A DNA stretch of 64,000 bases from Allacma fusca (Eukaryota; Arthropoda; Collembola; Symphypleona; Sminthuridae): positions 39,170,250 to 39,234,249 of the forward strand of contig OX359249.1 in assembly GCA_947179485.1 (NCBI GenBank). Reading direction: 5' to 3'. The translations under genes and the position numbers were made by a program. Of this stretch, positions 54,601 to 64,000 are shown piece after piece. Each line of letters begins with the position of its first letter. Position 1 is the first letter of the stretch. Under the pieces are notes generated by a model that did not search any database, had not been told where the DNA came from, and saw nothing but the letters and a program-made list of their open reading frames with translations.

Positions 54601-57600
54601 CAGACACCTGAAAGTGAAGTCAATACTCATTCGTCTTTGGGAGGAGGAGACGAGTATTCAGATTCGGACTCTTTGTCAGATGAATTTGAAGATATTGATG
54701 CATCTGGACATGACAGTTATTTACAACAAGAAAGTTTTAAAAAAGTTTCAGATTTTGATAGCCATGATAAATATTCCCTATATGTTCAAGAGCACATCAC
54801 AATTGGAATGACTGTTAAATGTTGTGCCAGCTTCGATGATGTTTTTGATGGTGATATAGGCAAGGTTGTGAAATTAGAACGGGGCCCTCTGGACCTAAGT
54901 GTGCAGGTACAGTCTTTCGAGCCTGCTTATTTTAAATTGCGCAACTTCACTTGCCTTATTTTAGACCTTGTCAGTGTATTTTAAATATATTTTTTACTGT
55001 AGGTGGATTGGCAACAAAAAGGGCAAAAGGTGTGGAGCAAGTGCGCCGACTTGGAAATTGTTGGATTTCCCTTGCCAATTCCTCAGCCTGTACCACACCA
55101 TATGCAAGCCTTAACAGGTTTAAATTCGGGGGGTAGTCATGTTGTTGATTGTGCAACGCCGATCAGGGTAGGAGACCGTGTACGAATGAAAGTACCGCGC
55201 GATGCCTGGACCAATTCTAAGGAAACACCTGGGAGAAAAGCACGATTAGAATCCGCAGAACCTTGTTGGAGTCGTCACCTTGATACTCAGGATATTGGCG
55301 TTGTCAAAAATGTTAATGCTAATGAGGTTAGCGTTGATTTTCCGCACAATCCTAACTTTTGTGGTCCAATATGGGATATTGAACTGGTACCTTCCGTCCA
55401 CCCTGGTGTGCACTGCTATGGATGTAAAGTGACACCAATAACAGGACCTAGATTTAAATGCAAAGTGTGTTATAGTTTTGACTACTGCCAGTCTTGTTTT
55501 TATGCAAAGAAAACACATCCTCATGCTTTTCTACGTATAAATGAACCTGGAGTTGCACTAATTTTTGCTGGGAAACCAGGACGATACAAGGAAATCGTAG
55601 GAGTAAATTCATCCGTGGTGTCGGGTACTTTTGATGATTGGACCAAGTGCGTGAATCAGGTGACCACATCCTCATTGGAATCAACAGCCTTCCGTCTTTT
55701 CGATGGGAATCCCAATACATACTGGCAGTCTTGTGGAACCCAAGGGAAACATTGGATTCGAATGGAAATGGAACCCAATGTTCTCTTACAACAACTTAAA
55801 ATCACAGTTGACCCAGCTGATGGTAGCTACATGCCTTCGAAAGTCAGTGTGTGTGCTGGAAATAGCTTTATGAACATGAAGGACCTCGCCTTTATAACTA
55901 TTGGAACAAACGCCACCACAGTCACATTGCTCTCGAATGTTCCAGATTACTATAAAGTCTTCGAAATTAATATACTACAATGTCGAAACGGAGGTATTGA
56001 CTGCAGAGTCCATGGGATTTCTATGATAGGTCGGCACAGGCAAGAATGTGATGATTTTATTTCTTCCTTCTCTTTTCTGGCTTCGGATGGGGAAGACATG
56101 GACGAAGACGTAGATTTGGTATCAAATACGAAAAGAAATAGCGTGGCCTCCTTTTCTACAGCGGATGGTACCAGACGAGACCATTCGGTCAAAGTGTTTG
56201 TGTGGGGGTTGAATGATAAAGATCAATTGGGGGGACTAAAGGGTTCCAAAATCAAAATTCCAACCCTTTCAGAAACCATTTCTGCAGTTCGACCTATTCA
56301 TGTAGCCGGAGGCTCGAAAACTTTATTTATTGTCTCTCATGATGGAAAGGTTTACTCATGTGGTGAGGGTGCCAATGGAAGACTCGGGCTTGGTCACTCA
56401 AATAATGTCACTGTCCCACAACAGATTTTATCACTCTCACCTTACGTAGTGAAAAAAGTTGTTGTCCACTCCGGTGGAAAGCATGCAATGGCCTTGACTG
56501 TGGATGGAAAAGTATTTTCGTGGGGTGAGGGTGATGATGGGAAACTTGGTCACGGTAATCGTAGCTCTTATGATAAGCCTAAACTTATCGATACGTTGAA
56601 ATCCAAGCGTATACGAGATATTGCTTGCGGAAGTTCCCACTCTGCTGCAATTACATCTGGTGGAGAGCTCTATACCTGGGGACTTGGAGAGTACGGAAGA
56701 CTAGGTCATGGTGATATGACGACTCAGTTGAGACCTAAGTCTGTAAAAGCCCTGGAAGGAAAGCGTGTCATTCAAGTAGCTTGCGGAAGTCGGGATGCAC
56801 AAACGTTGGCTTTGGTTGAGGATGGGAGTGTTTACTCATGGGGCGATGGGGATTTCGGGAAATTGGGAAGAGGGGGGAGTGATGGTTGCAATATTCCTCA
56901 TAATATCGAACGCCTTAACGGGCTCGGCGTTTGTCAAATAGAATGTGGAGCACAATTTTCACTTGCATTGACAAAGTACGGGCAGGTTTGGACGTGGGGC
57001 AAAGGAGATTATTTTCGACTAGGTCACAATGTGGACCAACATTTTAGGAAACCTACTGTCGTGGAGGCTTTGCGTGGGAAAAAAATTGTTCATGTAGCAG
57101 TTGGGGCTCTTCATTGTCTTGCTGTCACCGACAGTGGTCAGGTATAATAAATATTCAATTTAAAAGTGTTATAATGCAATAAACGAAATTCAGCAGTGAT
57201 AATAAATATATGATTAGTCCAGTAATATCTTTGATTTCACTGGTGTTCATGATTATCTCGTATCTATTTCAGGTTTTTGCTTGGGGAGACAATGATCATG
57301 GACAACAGGGAAATGGAACTACAGTTGTTAATAGAAAACCTACGTTAGTTCAAGGACTCGAGAATGTCAAAATCATAAAAGTTTCCTGCGGATCCTCTCA
57401 TTCTGTTGCATGGACAGGCCCAGAAACGTCCACATCAAGAACAAATGAAGCAGTTCTGTTTTCTTTTGCAAAAGACCCCCTTGGTGTAAATTCATTAGGT
57501 AATATGATATTGCAATACATTTTTGTTTGTAAAATTGCAGTAAAGTTATGCCTGATTCGTTTTTGTTATTAAGGTTATGCGAACTCCTTGGAGGATGATG

Positions 57601-60600
57601 TCAATTTGGAAGATGACATTTCACAACAACCTGTAAACACCAGTGGTTCCAACGCAATTGCCACATCTGCTGCAGGAACTCCCACATGTGCAGCAGTTGA
57701 TTTTGGTTTCACAAGTCGAGGGAAGGGAAACGCTAAATCCAGCCGTCCTTCGCTGTCAAAAATTATTTTATCATTGGAATCAGCGCCAGCACAGCAGCAA
57801 GCCTTACAACAAATTTTAAATAGTTTACAAATCATTAATGCTCGAGAATTGATTGTAGCTGCCTTAACTTCACCCCATACAGTTACCATAGCTACTAAGC
57901 AAGGTATGAAATCCGGGTTGCAAGTCGAATATTAGCTTTTTTCGTACCCATGCTGTGTGTTAGAGCATCTCGGGCGGTTAAAATTTGCGGGTAAGCCCGT
58001 AAAAAGCCCGGCCCGCCCGGGCTTCGAGCGGGTACGGGTAAAATGTATTACTCTTGACGGGTTACGGGCGGGTACGGTCTTTTCAATGCGGTTAAAAAGA
58101 CCGTGAAAGCCCGTAAAAGCCCGTGAAAAAATTCATGAGTGGTGCATGCAGGATCTTGGGTTATAAAAGTACATTGACTTGAATACATGGTACGATTTTC
58201 AAACGTTTGTAATTTTGCCTTTAAAACAAAGTCTTAACATTCAATGTCAACGAATTAAATTACAGGAAATAGTCTGAAAATAACAAGTTTGGAAAACATT
58301 TAAACATATACTGGTTGACTATAGGTTTCCATAAATTATGTGAAGTGCAATGAGTGCAGGAATATTTTAGCAGGCAAGGAGGGATGGACATCAATTCTGG
58401 CCAAACATAATTGTAAGAATTCTGCACTGGAAGCAGTCCCAGCTCGTACCAATTTCATTTAAAAAAAGTCGAAAATGTAAAATTGAATAAGCAAATTGAT
58501 CTGGGTTAATAGCTATGGATTTACAATCTGAACTTTTATTAGCGGGCGGGCTAAGGGCTTTTTTAAATTTTACGGGCCGGGCCGGGCTTTATCGTTGAAC
58601 TTTAATTTCGGGCCGGGCGGGCACGGGTAAACATTTACGGGCCGCGGGCGGGCAAGGGCCTAAAAAATCCCACGGGGTGATGCTCTACTGTGTGTATAGA
58701 ACCAATCATTTGATAAAATCACTGTGAAATAGATTCCGTAGGAAACTCCAACCAGGGCATCAAAATGCTGAAAGATCTTTCGCCTCATTACGACTCGTTT
58801 GCTAGTTCTCAGTCTCTTACAAGTTTAATACTTTCTATGGATGGTTCCCTTGCAAAAGATGAAGACTTTGCACAAGGTGGCGGAGAAGCTCCTGCTGATG
58901 GAACCGCAGAAATTTTGGTGAGCAAACATCTGAAATGTTACTACTGGTTTTATTTCTAAGAAATTTCAAGTTCGTTGTTCATTCGTTTCGACCTTGATTT
59001 TTTCAGAATGGAAACACTAGTTGCGATTTGGACTGGAATGGAATGACGTCCGGGAATTCTGATCGAACCTCGGGCAGTGAAAGCTTCTCTTGCAGAGCGT
59101 CAAAATTAAGTGGTAGTGGTATCAGTGTCATAGCTGCAGCTCTTGCATCAGAAAGTCAGGTAATTTGAATCAATCAAATATGTGATGATCACAGGTCCGT
59201 GAATTCATGAATTTAATCGTTTAATTTTTTTCAAGCTTCTTGATGATGAGGATGATGCAGACTCGTGTTCAGGTATCCCTCTGGATGATTTTACCAGATT
59301 GTTCACTCAGGATGAAGCCTGCGTCTTAATTGACCTACTCAAATTAGGAGTTGCCGGTAGAGCTGGTGCAAACGCAAAAGAAGCCGTTTCTTCTATGCTC
59401 TTGGGTTTGTAACAAGCATTTGATTCTCAGTAAAGGCATTTTGTGCGTATTTGAATCATTATACCTATATGTTGTGAATTAACAGCTTTAAGCGAATCTC
59501 AACCTGTCGTTACTGAAATGCTGCTGGAGTTCTGTGTAACGGAATTGGAAGACGTTGCTACTGACATGGAAAGTGTGAGGTCTTTGCCTTCGCCTGTGGT
59601 TCAAGAAAGTAGCCACCCTTATAGTGATAATTCATTTTTAACCGGAAGAGTTAAGATTCCTGGTAAGGATTACATGCTATACTATGTGTGTGACACATTT
59701 TTCGTCGCACTAGGATTTGTTAATTCATGGTTGAATTAAGGTTACATTGACGGTAACATTTATAATAATTATGTATTCTGTAGGAGCCGAAGCATTGCGA
59801 TTAGAGTTTGATCCTCAATGCTCGACAGAGCGCCGACACGACCCATTGTCAATAACAGATGGAACTGGAAGGGTTGTAACCATTCGATCAGGTCGAGACA
59901 TTTGTGACTGGAATGCAGATGTTCGTGTCGCAGGTTGTAATTTTTGAACATACCTATCTATTCTCAATACATTTATATAGTTCAATTATGTTCTACGTAG
60001 GTGTATACTAAGGAATACGTACATATGCTTATGTTCAACATTTTTTTTATTTTAGGGGATGAGTTGATTTGGAAATTTACTAGTGATAGTTCAGTTAATG
60101 GTTGGGGATGGCGTTTTACCATTTATCCTTTGATGCCGAGCTGCGGACCGCATGAGTTAGTAACCGATCGATCTATCCTCTCGCGTCCTTCAATGAACGT
60201 AGTAATGTGCCTCCTGGAGCAAAACATGGAGATCAAGTCGAATGAGAAAGGCTTAAACATAGCTGGTAGACTTGTAGCAGCTTTATCGGCATGCTCTCAG
60301 GTTTCGTCTCTAGGAGCAAACCAGAGGATGTGGGCACTGCAGCGGCTCCGGAAGCTAATTCGTACGATGCCTCAGATTATTGGAGGAACAACTGATACTA
60401 ACTTAATATCGTCAGCCTCAACATCTAAATCACCATATTCAACTAATGACCACAGCCCGATTAAACTTCCCACTGACACTTGGACTACATTCAGACCAAT
60501 ATTAGCTATTACAAAAGGTTTACGGGGTATCCCTGAGTTACTTTTAAAGCAATACGACTATGAAGAACCAATCGTACGAAGCGGGAAGCATCTCATGTTT

Positions 60601-63600
60601 AGTCCTTTCTTTAAGGTCCGTTGTTTTATTCTTGCATAGTTAATAATATGTACACGACAAGTTATGACAGCATTTCTTCAAAATATTTCATTGCAGGTCC
60701 TTGCAGCTTTGGCTTGTGACCTTAATGTGGACGCTATGCAGTTTGTTATTGAAAGCTACAGATGGTCTTGGTTTCGGAAATATTGTCTTGCTGCTCGGGT
60801 TACATCGGGTCTATTAAATCGTACTATTTTGCCATCGGCGTTCAAAAACGAAGTGAGTGTAAAAATTAGACTAAAAATTGCACCATCTAAACGATATCGA
60901 AAATCATTTGATTTTGTTATCAGGTGCACAAGAAAATATCCGAAATGGTCCCTGAGGATGAACATATTGGAAACGACCATGAAAATCCAGATGTGTTTAA
61001 GCAGGAGCATGATGAGCAACTCTTGCAGTGGCTTCATAGGAGACCTGATGACTGGACTTTGTCATGGGGAGGTACAGGGACTATATACGGTTGGGGTCAC
61101 AATCATCGTGGCCAACTGGGAGGGGTTGAAGGTGCCAAGGTGAAATTACCAACTCCGTGCCATTCTCTGTCTGCTCTCCGACCTGTTCAGATTGTAGGGG
61201 GAGAACAAACACTTTTTGCTGTCACAGCAGATGGGAAAGTTTATGCTACTGGTAAGAAGTTTATAATCATTATTAGTGGTTATGGAAACATTTAGTGTAT
61301 TTGTAGTACCTGTAGCAAACGTATGTATAGGGGGAAATGCTTTTCTTTAACCTACGTAAATTAACATCCTACAGGTTATGGAGCTGGCGGCAGGCTGGGA
61401 ATCGGAGGAATTGATTCTGTGTCCACACCGACACTATTGGAGTCGATTCAGCATGTTTTTATTCGTAAGGTCGCTGTCAATTCTGGAGGTAAGCATTGTC
61501 TAGCTCTATCTGCGGATGGCGATGTTTATTCTTGGGGAGAAGGTGATGACGGAAAGCTGGGGCATGGAAACCGAAAGTAATTATTATTCATTTTTAAATT
61601 AAAATAAAAAACGATTTCTTTTCCTTTGTGTACGAAATTGTTTTCCTTTTCTTTATAGCAACTGCGATAGACCTCGTGTAATTGAGAATTTACGCGGGTT
61701 AGACGTCATAGACATAGCATGTGGGGGTGCTCACAGTTCTGCTATCACGGCTAGAGGAGAACTATATTCCTGGGGTAAGGGACGTTACGGTCGACTTGGA
61801 CATGGGGATGGCGAAGACCAACCGAGACCCAAATTTGTAAGCTTTTAATTATTTTGAATTTTGAAGGAATTTTTTCAGGGTATGTATAAATAGTAAATAT
61901 AATGTAACATATATATGTACGTAAAAATAAATGTAACGTAATAACATTATAATACTATCGTTGGGTAATTATGATAATAATAACAATGTTTTCTTGTATT
62001 CTGTAGGTTGAAGCCTTGAAGGGATATAAAGTTATTGACGTAGCCTGTGGCAGCGGCGACGCACAAACTTTATGCATTACTGACGATGATTGTGTGTGGT
62101 CCTGGGGTGACGGCGACTATGGAAAACTTGGTCGGGGTGGGTCGGACGGGTGTAAGGTAATTTTCACGTTTGTGGAGTCAATAAAATGGGGTTTTTTATC
62201 GTGTATTATTTTTAAAGTTGAGCAAACTTGTGAATGTTGGTTAATAGACACCAATGAAGATAGATTCGTTAACTGGTCAAGGAGTTATTAAAGTCGAATG
62301 TGGGTCACAATTTTCGGTCGCACTGACAAAATACGGCTGCGTGTACACATGGTACTAAAAATTACCCAAGTTGTCAAACTTTTTTAGGGAAATGAACGTA
62401 CTTTTATGTGTATTTCTATTGGCTTCCAGGGGTAAAGGTGACTACCATCGATTGGGACATGGATCAGATGATCATGTCAGAAGACCCAAAAAGGTCGCCT
62501 CCTTACAGGGAAAACGAGTTATATGCATCGCTACAGGTTATCTATTAATTGGACTGAATGCTATTAAAGTAGAAATTATAAATGGCACTTGTGACAAAGT
62601 TTCTTAAAGCTGTAGAGCATTGTGTAATTGTGCACTGAAAATTACCTATCATGTGTTACGCAGGATCTTTACACTGTGTCGCATGCACAGACAATGGAGA
62701 AGTATATACGTGGGGTGATAATGATGAGGGTCAGCTAGGAGATGGAACTACTAATGCTATTCAGAGACCACGATTTGTAGCTGCTTTACAGGTTAGAATG
62801 GTGGGACTTGAAAAATTAATAAGCGTTACTTTGTTATTAAATCATGTTGTTTCTACAGGGGAAAAAGATAAACAAAGTTACTTGCGGATCAGCCCATACT
62901 TTAGCCTGGAGTACAAATAAACCCTCCACTTCTAGCCGGCTTCCCAGCCAAGTGCCTTTAGAATACGATCTTCTTCGAGATGTTCCTCTTAACGTCTTGA
63001 GAAATCGGCTTGTTTTATTGCATCATTTTTCAGAAATTTTCTGCCCCAATGTCTCCATGTTTCTATTAGGGCATGAAGATTCATCCGAAGGTCTTGTGAG
63101 CTTCGATACAAATAAACTTAGAGGTCTTCTCGTTTCCAATGCTAAAGAAACAGCGTTCCGTAAGGTACTGTCCTTGTTAACATACTCTCAACAAAAACTA
63201 ATCATTACTACCACAATGTTGTTTACCAACGATGCGTTTATTTTCAAGACTTTGTTATACAGTAGTTTGAATTGGGTTCACAAAAATGCCTTTGTATGAT
63301 TTGGTAAAGGTTATCCATGGGACCATGGTAAGAGATAAACAGCACGGTCCTGTAATAGAATTGAACCGAATTCAAGTTAAAAAGGCGAGAATCAGAGGAG
63401 GGCTAGCTGGACCTGATGGTGTTAAATCAGTCTTAGGTCAGATGGTTACCAAAATGCATTTACTAAGTCAGGAATCTTTATTTCTGCCTCATCGTGTCTG
63501 GAAAGTCAAATTCGTTGGTGAGTTCCTTGTTGATGTTTAAAGTAAAGAACGTTTTAGAAACGCCAATTAGCTCACAACGATATTGTAATTGATTACAGGC

Positions 63601-64000
63601 GAAAGTGTTGATGATTGTGGCGGGGGCTACAGTGAAAGTATCGCGGAAATGTGCGACGAGCTCATGAATGGTTCGGTGCCTTTACTCATTCCGACGCCAA
63701 ATGGAAGAGGGGAATCTGGAACAAGTCGGGACTGCTTTTTGTTGAACCCTGCAGTTAAATCTGTCATTCATTTGAAAATGTTTCGTTTCTTAGGTTTGTA
63801 TTCTTAATATTCCTCTGCAATGCTGCAGCTCTACTGATAACATAGATTAATACTTGAATTTTAACTCGAAATTGAACATGCGGCAAAAATATGAATTCCA
63901 TTTAGGTATGCTAATGGGAATCGCGATTCGCACCGGTAGCCCTTTAAGTCTCAGTATGGCCGAACCTGTGTGGAAACAGCTTGCTGGAATGCCTCTAACG
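42607..64000 (+). CDS. HERC2: HERC2: giant RCC1- and HECT-domain E3 ubiquitin ligase (3' partial)
   Basis: Fifty-eight coding exons with consistent phases, about 4864 codons, running off the right edge (human HERC2 has 4834 residues in total). Exons: 42607-42787, 42862-43282, 43353-43456, 43550-43706, 43796-44111, 44238-44381, 44454-44657, 44742-44971, 45140-45255, 45571-45678, 45753-46156, 46269-46469, 46555-46786, 46896-47456, 47544-47699, 47770-48048, 48131-48272, 48356-48512, 48595-48762, 48846-49097, 49189-49366, 49451-49601, 49716-49902, 50218-50664, 50757-50893, 50979-51325, 51442-51623, 51696-51885, 52193-52356, 52439-52648, 52743-52890, 52974-53164, 53257-53380, 53454-53687, 53778-53890, 53986-54126, 54229-54906, 55003-57141, 57273-57498, 57574-57903, 58742-58917, 59007-59159, 59236-59404, 59486-59662, 59784-59933, 60056-60615, 60697-60852, 60924-61251, 61375-61576, 61659-61836, 62007-62156, 62248-62351, 62430-62536, 62664-62791, 62859-63164, 63310-63517, 63599-63793, 63906 to the edge. 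Domain order: RCC1-like 1, cytochrome-b5-like, MIB/HERC2, UBA, CPH, ZZ, DOC, RCC1-like 2, RCC1-like 3, HECT start. Known role: nuclear and cytoplasmic ubiquitin ligase and scaffold in DNA-damage signalling and protein turnover. The start [19 protein letters not shown] aligns with the family N-terminus. The HECT cysteine lies outside the window. Confidence 0.97.
42862..43282 (+). other. HERC2: HERC2 exon 2 with eight-cysteine module
   Basis: This exon contains [20 protein letters not shown] followed by [15 protein letters not shown]: eight cysteines spaced C-x6-C-x-C-C-x3-C-x5-C-x-C-x2-C, enough to bind two zinc ions. It lies about 25 residues after the conserved [10 protein letters not shown] and before the conserved ELKECQ. 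In the vertebrate protein as I remember it, this position is a charged linker without these cysteines. The zinc-binding role is inferred. Confidence 0.75.
44454..46469 (+). other. HERC2: HERC2 first RCC1-like domain (RLD1)
   Basis: Exons 7-12 encode a seven-bladed RCC1-like propeller, about residues 455-800. Blade motifs include [53 protein letters not shown] and [13 protein letters not shown], separated by the usual SCGSTY / [12 protein letters not shown] / [11 protein letters not shown] repeats. Confidence 0.93.
48131..48512 (+). other. HERC2: HERC2 cytochrome-b5-like domain
   Basis: Exons 17-18 encode [20 protein letters not shown] then [10 protein letters not shown], matching the cytochrome-b5-like fold of HERC2 at about residues 1285-1370. 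The later heme-ligand region is poorly kept, as in the family, so heme binding is not expected. Confidence 0.85.
51442..51885 (+). other. HERC2: HERC2 MIB/HERC2 domain
   Basis: Exons 27-28 encode [20 protein letters not shown], then [20 protein letters not shown] and [18 protein letters not shown], the conserved MIB/HERC2 domain. It is followed by an acidic [11 protein letters not shown] linker. Confidence 0.95.
54229..54906 (+). other. HERC2: HERC2 UBA-like region and start of CPH domain
   Basis: Exon 37 encodes a UBA-like segment ([20 protein letters not shown], about residue 2636), an acidic stretch ([16 protein letters not shown]) and the start of the CPH domain ([20 protein letters not shown]). 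The CPH domain continues into the next exon. Confidence 0.9.
55003..57141 (+). other. HERC2: HERC2 giant exon: CPH end, ZZ zinc finger, DOC, most of RLD2
   Basis: A 2139-base exon (713 codons), by far the longest in the gene. It starts [20 protein letters not shown]. The ZZ finger (about 55404-55550) has [20 protein letters not shown], then DYCQSC and paired histidines (THPHAF). The DOC/APC10-like domain has [23 protein letters not shown]2 begins at [18 protein letters not shown] (about residue 3182) and ends in exon 39. Intron loss in this part is likely, since neighbouring parts are cut into exons of 100-300 bases. Confidence 0.93.
57953..57960. repeat. Left 8-bp target-site duplication of hAT-like element
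   Basis: The eight bases CTGTGTGT directly before the element are repeated exactly at 58688-58695 directly after it. Confidence 0.85.
57961..58687. mobile_element. hAT-like non-autonomous DNA transposon (MITE), 727 bp
   Basis: The element lies wholly inside the HERC2 intron between exons 57574-57903 and 58742-58917. It starts TAGAGCATC and ends with the exact inverse, GATGCTCTA. Both ends carry GC-rich subterminal tracts of GGGCGGG, CCCGTAAA and GGGCCGGGC type, in striking contrast to the AT-rich intron. It is bracketed by an identical 8-bp duplication. An 8-bp duplication with TAGnG-type ends is characteristic of the hAT superfamily. There is no transposase frame, so it would need a helper. 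Its right end lies only about 54 bases before the next exon's acceptor. Confidence 0.88.
58688..58695. repeat. Right 8-bp target-site duplication of hAT-like element
   Basis: CTGTGTGT directly after the element, identical to the left copy at 57953-57960. Confidence 0.85.
60924..63164 (+). other. HERC2: HERC2 third RCC1-like domain (RLD3)
   Basis: Exons 48-55 encode the third propeller, about residues 4249-4613, from [20 protein letters not shown] to [10 protein letters not shown]. Blades include [69 protein letters not shown] and [20 protein letters not shown], nearly identical to vertebrate HERC2. Confidence 0.95.
63310..64000 (+). other. HERC2: Start of HERC2 HECT ubiquitin-ligase domain (cut by window edge)
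   Basis: Exons 56-58 encode [60 protein letters not shown] and [14 protein letters not shown], the N-lobe of the HECT domain. The C-lobe and the ubiquitin-accepting cysteine would follow beyond 64000. Confidence 0.95.

Noticed and set aside
1..64000. CRISPR arrays, operons, phage or integrated viral genes
   Set aside because: No spaced direct repeats, no prokaryotic gene layout and no viral protein motifs were seen. The window is consistent with ordinary insect nuclear DNA.

Overview
This window is nuclear DNA from an animal, almost certainly an insect. The evidence is AT-rich non-coding sequence, introns with ordinary GT...AG boundaries, and spliced genes whose protein sequences clearly belong to metazoan families. 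The insect assignment is an inference from gene structure and protein style; the sequence itself does not name the species. No bacterial, organellar or viral genes were seen. All gene models were spliced by hand from reading frame, splice consensus and remembered family sequence, so individual exon ends may be off by a base or a codon.

Layout. (1) 1-4966: AT-rich sequence below a minus-strand gene, probably its long 3'UTR and flank. (2) 4967-24942, minus strand: Graf, a BAR-PH-RhoGAP-SH3 protein (Rho GTPase-activating protein, oligophrenin/ARHGAP26 family), 19 coding exons and about 846 residues, with two very long introns at its 5' end. (3) 24943-28258: mostly non-coding, with one small ambiguous exon or small ORF at 27767-27892. 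(4) 28259-32848, minus strand: NAT10, the RNA cytidine acetyltransferase, 16 exons and about 1041 residues. (5) 34326-38888, plus strand: a single-exon 1520-residue protein that I do not recognise, with low-complexity Ser/Pro/Lys stretches, an in-frame 42-bp minisatellite and a leucine-rich C-terminal region. (6) 40361-41282, plus strand: mitochondrial ribosomal protein L23 in four exons. (7) 42607 to the right edge, plus strand: HERC2, the giant HECT ubiquitin ligase, 58 coding exons and about 4860 codons in view. The window ends inside the HECT domain, so the catalytic cysteine is not included.

Gene style differs sharply along the window. HERC2, NAT10 and mRpL23 have short introns, mostly 60-300 bases, whereas Graf has introns of about 3.7 and 8 kb that hold most of the microsatellites. 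One HERC2 intron carries a complete short hAT-like transposable element (57961-58687) with inverted ends and a perfect 8-bp target duplication.

The genes do not form a pathway: they act in membrane and Rho signalling (Graf), rRNA/tRNA modification (NAT10), mitochondrial translation (mRpL23) and ubiquitin signalling (HERC2). The points I find most worth a second look are the unrecognised single-exon leucine-rich protein, an eight-cysteine module near the N-terminus of HERC2, the hAT-like element, and the ambiguous small exon between Graf and NAT10.
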